Shown here in pieces: positions 57,766-64,000 of a DNA stretch of 64,000 nucleotides (within the stretch, counting starts at the first letter, position 1; every line of letters starts with the position of its first letter). The stretch spans positions 124,001-188,000 of the forward strand of contig WSUB01000076.1 in the NCBI GenBank assembly GCA_019633425.1, written 5' to 3'. Source of the DNA: Tulasnella sp. 424 (taxonomy: Eukaryota > Basidiomycota > Agaricomycetes > Cantharellales > Tulasnellaceae). The translations under genes and the position numbers were made by a program. The notes below the pieces were generated by a model. It saw only the letters and a list, made by a program, of their open reading frames with translations. It did no database searches and had not been told where the DNA came from.

Positions 57766-58328
57766 TAATAACGTGCGCGCGATCGTAGAGGGCGTCGACT
57801 TACCAGCAGGACGGTGCCTGAAAATGAAGGTGGCACAAGGAGCACCGTCGAGTGGCGTGAGAGGCTAATGAACGGGGTCTTGCTCGTCGTTCGGAACCGA
57901 GGCTAGAAGCTTGGCAGGTCAGAAGGGGCCTTCCAAGGAGCAGCATCCTATTCAGTCATACCTAGCCATGTGTTAGTCGCGTTAGCTACACACGCAAGTA
58001 TCAGAGTTTGCGGTTCTTGTTTATCTATATTTTTGTCACATGTTACTTAGTATCATTCTCCCGCAAGCTCGATCCCAAGTCATGATCAAGGATACAGCAC
58101 TGTACAGGCCCTGTGGTCCGGCTCTCTCAGCGTAATCCCGGACAAGATCTTGGCCGCCTTACTCCCGAGGAACATTGGACCGAATTGAACCTTCCCTGCC
58201 GAGATATTGAATGCCTTCTTTTGGAATGTAAAGTTTCCGCGGAGGAAGGGAGTTTCTGATGTTGGAGATGCCCTGCAGGGGGCCACGCCTAGACCTCCGA
58301 GTCGGTACCTGCGGTCACGTGCGGAGGC

Positions 58329-59032
58329 TTCGTTCGTTCGTTCGTTCGAAATCTTTGTTTGTATACCGCGAACAGCCAATCCCTAAGGGCGGCAAGGTAC
58401 GGTCCCGACTAAACGGGGGCCTCTACTATATGAAGTAACGAGGAGAGAAAACAAGCAGAAGTGGGTCTACGGTGCCAAAGGCGATGGGGAAGTAAGAGGG
58501 GGGAGGGTAGATAGAATAGCTTTAGCTAAACCAATTGAGGACGTAACAAATGGGAAAACAAAAGTTTTCGGGCGAAGATTGCAAACCGGACTGGAGTCCG
58601 GCCGCTAGTGGTTTGCACGTTCAGGCGTTGTTTTGAATTAGGGTACGGTATGGTAGGGGAGGGGAGTCGCCGAAAGGGGTAAGCGAGCCACCTGTTATGC
58701 TCTTGATGTCGGGCAGTGGTGATCAACCTCGTGGTGATCACTGGTCATAAGGGGGGGGGGGAGTCGAGGCAGCAGAGATGAGCGGTAACAGATGTCAAGG
58801 TTTTCCCCCTTTGGCACTGTAACTACGACTCGCATCGCAATGGGATCGGCACGACCGACGGCTGTTGTGCCGATGGGAAGGTAGGGAGGTTCAACGCTGG
58901 GCGGTCAACTGTGGCGAGTGTCTTCCTGTAGGTGCTTGAGTTTCCCCCCTTCCAGTTTGTGTCCCAGTCGCGATGGGTGTAGTTAAGTTGCCTGTATGTG
59001 GCGATCCATGAGTTTGCGGTGGTCCCATCCTT
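58329..59032 (-). mobile_element. 704-bp insertion with 14-bp target duplication
   Basis: Flanked by perfect copies of TCACGTGCGGAGGC (58315-58328 and 59033-59046), a word present once at the matching place in units 1, 3 and 4. The left end is a simple repeat, TTCG repeated about four times, equal to a CGAA tail on the minus strand. A tail of short repeats plus a longish duplication fits target-primed insertion of a non-LTR (LINE or SINE-like) element read on the minus strand. It holds an 11-base G run at 58751-58761. No reverse transcriptase is visible; it would be a 5'-truncated or non-autonomous copy. Confidence 0.65.
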
Positions 59033-59261
59033 TCACGTGCGGAGGCGCTCAGTCTAAACCCGAACCTTGTCGCCCCACCAACATCTACGAAAGAAAGCGC
59101 CCACCACCATTGGCTCGCTGCGCGTTCAGGATAATTCGTGGTGGCAATTACGTGAGCTCCCAATGCTAGCCTAACACCTCGGTGATCATAACAGATTCTG
59201 GAGCAGTGAAGGATCAAATTTGGTGAAATAGGCGTCGATCGTGCCCAGAAGAGGTCATTAC

Positions 59262-60162
59262 ATGGAGGGTAATATACCACCGCCTGTCAGGAGCTCTTCA
59301 CAGTCCCACGTGGACCCGGCGACACCAGTCTTGAAGAAGTGTAAACTTTGCGGAACCGCTCCGGATACTCAACAATTCGTTGAATGCACGGTGTGCAAAC
59401 CGTCTAACGCGGACCCGTTCCTTCTGGTGAGACGGATTTCCTATTACACCAGCTAGAACCGTCTAATACCATCCCATATTATACTTAGTGTAGGGATTGT
59501 GTCGATGATAGAGCGGCCTGCATAGCCCATCAAGCAAACCTTGGATCTCATCACATCTTCCGCCGAGTGATTCCTCCAGGGACCAGCCATTATTGCAACG
59601 AGTGCAATCAACCAACTATAGGAGACTGGTCTCTAACGTGTCTAGCCTGTTCCGCTTATAGCTGCTATGACATGGTTCGTTGTTGGTCCAGAATTCTACC
59701 ATCGAGGATTGGAGGAATTGATCGTTCCACCACCCTAGTGCCGCAGCTGTTCGATGAACCCGAGTCTTCCTCATCACGAACATGCGCTCGTCCAAATTTC
59801 TCCCGAATATATATTAGAGCAGGCACACATAGACCACCTCCCTCCTTCTAGCGTGCACCGACCAGGGTACACGGGCCTTTGTTGTGATGGTCCCCTCTGC
59901 GGCGGAACCGCTACGATAACTGGACTCGCATTCCACTGTACCGCATGCGGAGGTAGTGGTTACGATCTGGTGAGCTAAACTTACTCCAACGTTGGCGTCG
60001 GGCATTGATTAAAATCTATTACCCGAGTGCGCGAGGTGCGCTGACTCAGATCGCGGAACCTATATGCACGACCTATGGACGAACATTCAGTCACACCCTT
60101 TCATGGTGTATGACCTCCGATTTCGGACTTCATCGCAGCTCCCCGGAGCCACAACACAATGA
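59262..60162 (+). CDS. Triple ZZ-type zinc-finger protein, copy 2
   Basis: Exons 59262-59426, 59489-59674, 59739-59969 and 60028-60162 give 238 residues, the same length as copy 1. Changes relative to copy 1 are mostly substitutions between the cysteines (KKCKLCGTAPDTQQFVECTV, CRDCVDDRAACIAHQ). All paired cysteines and the histidines of the three units are kept. The third unit reads CCDGPLCGGTATITGLAFHC. The 704-bp insertion lies about 215 bp upstream of the ATG and may displace the promoter. No lesion was found in the coding exons. Confidence 0.72.
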
Positions 60163-60494
60163 TGGATCTCCCCAGCTGTCAGTTCTGTCGGATCATAGGT
60201 CTCAATTCTCTGTTGAATTACGCTCAACGAAACCTCACAAATGTATTATGATAAGCTGAATGTGTATCCAATGCTGACTATATGAGTTTTACTGCTTTAA
60301 AGCGGCACAAGAGAAAGCGCAGCAGAAATCTCATGCGAGGATGATTTCTCTCTTCTTTACGTGAATCCGTCGCGTATTTGCAGAGAAATCGGTTTCAGCA
60401 TCCTCTGCCTTTACTCTCTCCGTTTGGCAAACTCTTCAGCGTGTTCTAAAGAAACGGGCATTTAGCCGATGCATGATCGAGAGGGCGTGTCAGA

Positions 60495-60638
60495 CTGAAG
60501 TGCAGCAATCTCAGCCTCCGCTTCATCAACATCGACCTGGCTATCTTCATCTCTCCTTGAAGCCAAGGATAATGGTATTTCGGGTAGAGGAGGCATAATA
60601 CCGGTGGCAAGTCGAATCTCTGGAACAAGTGGTTTGAG
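60495..60638 (-). pseudogene. Minus-strand coding relic in unit 2
   Basis: It reads LKPLVPEIRLATGIMPPLPE, then IPLSLASRRDEDSQVDVD and EAEAEIAALQ. It is the fullest version of the relic shared by units 1-3. No following domain is present. Confidence 0.35.
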
Positions 60639-61397
60639 CTAATCACGTGTCCGCGATCGTGGGCGTGGACTTACCAGCAGGACGGTGCCTGAGAATGAAG
60701 GTAGCACAGAGCAACGTCGAGTGGCGTGACTAAAACTGATGAACGGGGTCTTGATAATCGTTCGGAACCCAGGCTAGAAGCTTGGCAGGTCAGAAGGGGC
60801 CTTCCAAGGAGCGGCATCCTATTCAGTCATACCTAGTTATCTGTTAGTCGCGTTAGCTGCACACTCAAGTATCAGAGTTTCTGGTTCTTGTTTAGTTATA
60901 TGTTTATCACGGCTGCACTCCTATGTTACTCAGTATCATTACCCCGCAAGCTCGATCCCGAGCTGTGGTCCGGCTCTTTCAACGTACTCTCGGCCAAAGA
61001 CCTTGGCCACGTTGCTCCCGAGAAACGAGGGTCCAAAGGGAAACGAGCAGCTTCACCGACGTTGACACTTTCCCTGCCGAGACATTGGATGCCTTCTTTT
61101 TTTGGAACCTGAAGTTTCCGCGGGGGAAGGGAGTTTTGTTGGAGGCGCCCTGCAGGGCCTCCGGTGCTTTCGGTCACGTGCGGAGACGCTCAGTCTAAAC
61201 CCGAACCTTTGTCGCCCCACCATCATCTACGACAGAAAGCGCCCACCATCATTAGCTCGCTGTGCGCTCAGGATAATTTGTGGTGGCGGTTATGTGAGCT
61301 CCCAATGCTAGCCTAACTCCTCGGCGATCATGACAGATTTTGGAGCAGTGAAGTATCAAATAACTAGGCGTCGATCGTGCCCCGAAGAAGTCATTGC

Positions 61398-62266
61398 ATG
61401 GAGGGTAATATACCAGCGCCTGTCAGGAGCTCTTCACAATACTACGTAGCTCCGGCGACACCTGTCGTACAAGAGTGTAATCTCTGCGAAATCGTTCCGG
61501 TTGGTCAACAATTCGTCGAATGCACGGTGTGCAAACGGTTTAACGGGGACCCGTTCCTTCTGGTGAGACGGATTTCCTATTTCACCAGCTAGAACCGTCT
61601 AATACAGTCCCATACTATACTTAGTGCTTGGATTGTGTCGATGATAGAGTGGCTTGCATAGCCCATCAAGCAAACCTTGGGTCTCATCACATCTTCCGCC
61701 GGGTGATTCCTCCAGGGACAAGCCATTATTGCAACCACTGCAGTCGACCAACTATAGGAGACTGGTCTCTAACGTGTCTCGTCTGCTCCGCTCGTGGCTG
61801 CTATGACATGGTTCGTGTTAGTCCAGAATTTATCGTCGACGATTCGCGAACTTGATCGTTTCCCAGTGTCGTAGCTGTTCGATGAACTCAAGTCTTCTGC
61901 GCCACGAACATGCGCTCGTCCAAGTCTCTCCCAAATATATATTGCAGCATGCCCACATAGACCACCTCCCTACTTCCACCGTTTACCTACCAGGATCCAC
62001 GGACCTTCGTTGTGATGGTCCCCTCTGCGGCGGAACTGCTTTAATAACTGGATTCGCATTTCACTGCACTGCTTGCGCAAGTGCTGGCTACGATCTGGTG
62101 AGCAAAACCTGCTCGAATGTTGGCGTCGGCCATTAACTAAAGGCTATGACCCGAGTGCGCGAAGTGCGCTGACTCAGATCGCGGAACCCATATGCACGAT
62201 CTCTGGACGAATATTGAGCCACACCCATTCGTTGTGTTTGACCTCCGAGTTCGGGCTTCATCGTAG
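61398..62266 (+). CDS. Triple ZZ-type zinc-finger protein, copy 3 (shorter end)
   Basis: Exons 61398-61562, 61625-61810, 61867-62097 and 62156-62266 give 230 residues. The last exon ends at TAG after RVRASS, eight residues before the end in copies 1 and 2 (CAG to TAG). First unit: QECNLCEIVPVGQQFVECTV and CLDCVDDRVACIAHQ; second: HYCNHCSRPTIGDWSLTCLV; third: LRCDGPLCGGTALITGFAFH with CTACASAGYDLCAKC. All zinc ligands are kept, so the shortened tail probably does not abolish folding. Confidence 0.7.
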
Positions 62267-62649
62267 TTCTTCGCAGCCACAACACTATACTAGATCTCCA
62301 TAGCTGTTAGTTCTGTCGGATCATAAGTCTCAAATTCTCTATTGAACTAAGCCCAACCGAACCTCACAAATGCATTACGCTAAGGATATTATGTCCCTAT
62401 TCATCATTACAGGAATTCTACTGCCCTAACATGGCACCAGAGAAAGTGCCTCAAAAATCTCATGCGAGGATTTCTCTCCTTCTATATGTGAATGATATCC
62501 GTCGCTTCTTAGCAAAAATATCGGCTTAGACATCCTCCACATTTACCATCTTCCGTTTGGCCAACTCGTTTGTACGAGTCTTTAGCGTGTTCTAAAGAAA
62601 CAGGCATTCAGCCGATGCATGATCGAGAGGGGTTTGTCAGAAGGAAACC

Positions 62650-62792
62650 TGAAGTGAAGCAATCTCAGCCGCCGCGTGATCAATATCATTCTGACCATCT
62701 TCATCTCTCCTTGAAGCTAAGGATAATGGTATTTCGCGTAGAGGAGGCATAGTCCCGGCGGCACGTAGAATCTCTGGAACGGGTGGCGTGAG
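62650..62792 (-). pseudogene. Minus-strand coding relic in unit 3
   Basis: It reads LTPPVPEILRAAGTMPPLRE, then IPLSLASRRDEDGQND and AAAEIASLQ. It is the third copy of the fragment co-amplified with the ZZ-finger gene. Confidence 0.35.
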
Positions 62793-63021
62793 CTTATCAC
62801 GCGCCTGATATTGTGAGAGTAGATTCAACCCATCAGCAGGACGGTGCCCGAAAATGCGGGTAGTACAAGGAGTAACGTCGAGTGGAGTGAGAGGGACCGC
62901 CGAAACCGATGAACAGGGTCTTTCTCGTCTTTCGGAATGAGGCTAGAAGCTTGGCAGGTCAGCAATGGCCTTCTAAGGAGCAAGATTCTATTAGGTCATA
63001 CCTAATCATAGCTATGTCTTA

Positions 63022-64000
63022 ATTGTATGCGCTGCATACTCACGTATCAGAGTTTCTGGTTCTTGTTTATCATGTTTATCACATCTGCATTCCTATGTTA
63101 CTCCCCCGCAAGCTCGATCCCGACTCACAATTGAGATTGAGCTGAGATGCCCTATGGCCCGGCTCTTTCGGCGTAGTCTCGGACAAGACGCACCGTCACT
63201 CCCGGGGAACGATGGTCCAAAGAGAAATGACCAGCTTCACTGACATTGACACTTTGCCCACCGAGACATCAAGTCCCTTATTTTGAAATGCAAAGTTTCC
63301 GGGGGGTTTTCTTGTTGCAGGCGCCCTGCAGGGGGAACCGGATCTAGACCTCCGAGTCGGCGCTTGCGGTCACGTGCGGAGGCGCTCAGTCGGTCTAAAC
63401 CCGAACCTTTGTCGCCCCATCAACGGCTACTCGAGAGAAAGCGCCCACCACCGTTAGCTTACTGTGCGTTCAGGATAATTCGTGGTGGTGGTCATATGAG
63501 CTCCCAATGCTAGTCTAACACCCCGATGATCATTACAGATTTTGGAGCAGTGAAGTATCAAATTTGCTGAAATAAGCGTCGATCGTGCCTGGAAGTCATT
63601 GCATGGAGGGTATACCAGCGCCTGCCAGGAACTCTTCACAGTCCTACGTGGCCCCGGCGACACCTGTCTTACAAGAGTGTAATCTTTGCGAAACCGTTCC
63701 GACTAGTCAACAATACGTTGAATGCACGGTGTGCAAACGGTCTAACGGGGACCCGTTCCTTCTGGTGAGACGGATTTCCCATTTCACCAAGTAGAACCGT
63801 CTAATACAGTCCTATACTATACTTAGTGCTTGAATTGTGTCGATGACAAAGCAGCTTGCATAGCCCATCAAGCAAACCTTGGATCTCATCACATCTTCCG
63901 CCGAGTGATTCCTCCGGGGACAAGCCATTATTGTAACCACTGCAGTCAACCAACGATAGGAGACTGGTCTCTAACGTGTCTCGTCTGTCCCGCTCGTGAC
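63022..64000 (+). repeat. Tandem unit 4 (cut by window end)
   Basis: It repeats the promoter region and first part of the gene, with small deletions. The array therefore extends beyond this window. Confidence 0.8.
63603..64000 (+). CDS. Triple ZZ-type zinc-finger protein, copy 4 (partial)
   Basis: Exon 1 is 63603-63764 and exon 2 runs from 63827 to the window end. One codon is missing near the start (MEGIPAPARNSSQ against MEGNIPAPVRSSSQ). First unit: QECNLCETVPTSQQYVECTV then CLNCVDDKAACIAHQ; the second starts HYCNHCSQPTIGDWSLTCLV. Frame and splice sites agree with the other copies as far as visible. The rest is outside the window. Confidence 0.68.

Larger units (their letters stand above)
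55818..57975 (+). repeat. Tandem unit 1 (2.15 kb) with ZZ-finger gene
   Basis: The unit begins GTCGCGTTAGCTGCACACTC and ends where the same words recur at 57976. It contains a promoter region, the ZZ-finger gene 56402-57303 and a tail with a minus-strand coding relic at 57640-57765. Confidence 0.85.
57976..60846 (+). repeat. Tandem unit 2 with ZZ-finger gene and insertion
   Basis: Same organisation as unit 1 but 2.87 kb. The difference is the 704-bp insertion plus its 14-bp target duplication; without them it would be 2.15 kb like the others. Confidence 0.85.
60847..63021 (+). repeat. Tandem unit 3 (2.17 kb) with ZZ-finger gene
   Basis: Same order as units 1 and 2 without the insertion. It starts GTCGCGTTAGCTGCACACTC-like at 60847 and ends where unit 4 begins near 63022. 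Confidence 0.8.

Noticed and set aside
1..64000. CRISPR arrays, bacterial operons or rRNA genes
   Set aside because: No regularly spaced short repeats, no Shine-Dalgarno-led gene strings and no rRNA-like sequence; the window is eukaryotic throughout.

Overview
The window is eukaryotic. Almost every recognisable gene is broken by short (50-110 bp) GT-AG introns with CTNA-type branch sites. The gene content (AA9 cellulose-active monooxygenase, YTP1-like membrane protein, MRP-type ABC transporter, UCH37-type deubiquitinase and very many F-box proteins) points to a filamentous basidiomycete, most likely an Agaricomycete. That placement is inferred from gene content and intron style; no marker gene such as rRNA is present.

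Layout. 1-6.2 kb holds an AA9 monooxygenase (+) converging on a YTP1-like membrane protein (-). 7.8-16.5 kb is a tandem array of four minus-strand F-box/leucine-rich genes (here 'type 1'): three open and one frameshifted. A relic lies at 16.8-17.1 kb. 17.5-18.3 kb is a small secreted eight-cysteine protein with a GPI-anchor-like tail. 19-21.8 kb holds a type 1 pseudogene and a partial duplicate of its 3' end. 22.5-40.3 kb is a plus-strand array of a second F-box family ('type 2', and the related 'type 3'). It has six open or probably open type 2 genes, one open type 3 gene, one clear type 2 pseudogene, two type 3 pseudogenes and several relics. 40.8-55.8 kb is mostly single-copy: a C2H2-like zinc-finger protein, a 32-exon ABCC transporter, an unknown charged protein, UCH37 and an unknown serine-rich protein. 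From 55.8 kb to the window end, a 2.15-kb unit carrying a gene for a triple ZZ-type zinc-finger protein is repeated head to tail four times; the fourth copy runs off the end.

The striking part is the birth-and-death evolution of the F-box arrays. F-box proteins are substrate adaptors of SCF ubiquitin ligases, so paralogue diversity in the C-terminal leucine-rich part would be diversity in what is recognised. UCH37 and the ZZ-finger array also have ubiquitin-linked or protein-recognition themes, but nothing in the sequence ties them functionally to the F-box genes. Type 2 and type 3 genes share an unusual structure: the first coding exon is the ATG alone, followed at once by an intron (62 bp in seven copies).

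Two runs of N (11849-11948 and 35587-35684) are each flanked by an identical 77-79 bp direct repeat. They look like unmerged contig overlaps rather than real gaps. Splice sites below were set by hand from reading frame, GT-AG signals and comparison between paralogues; no transcript data were available.
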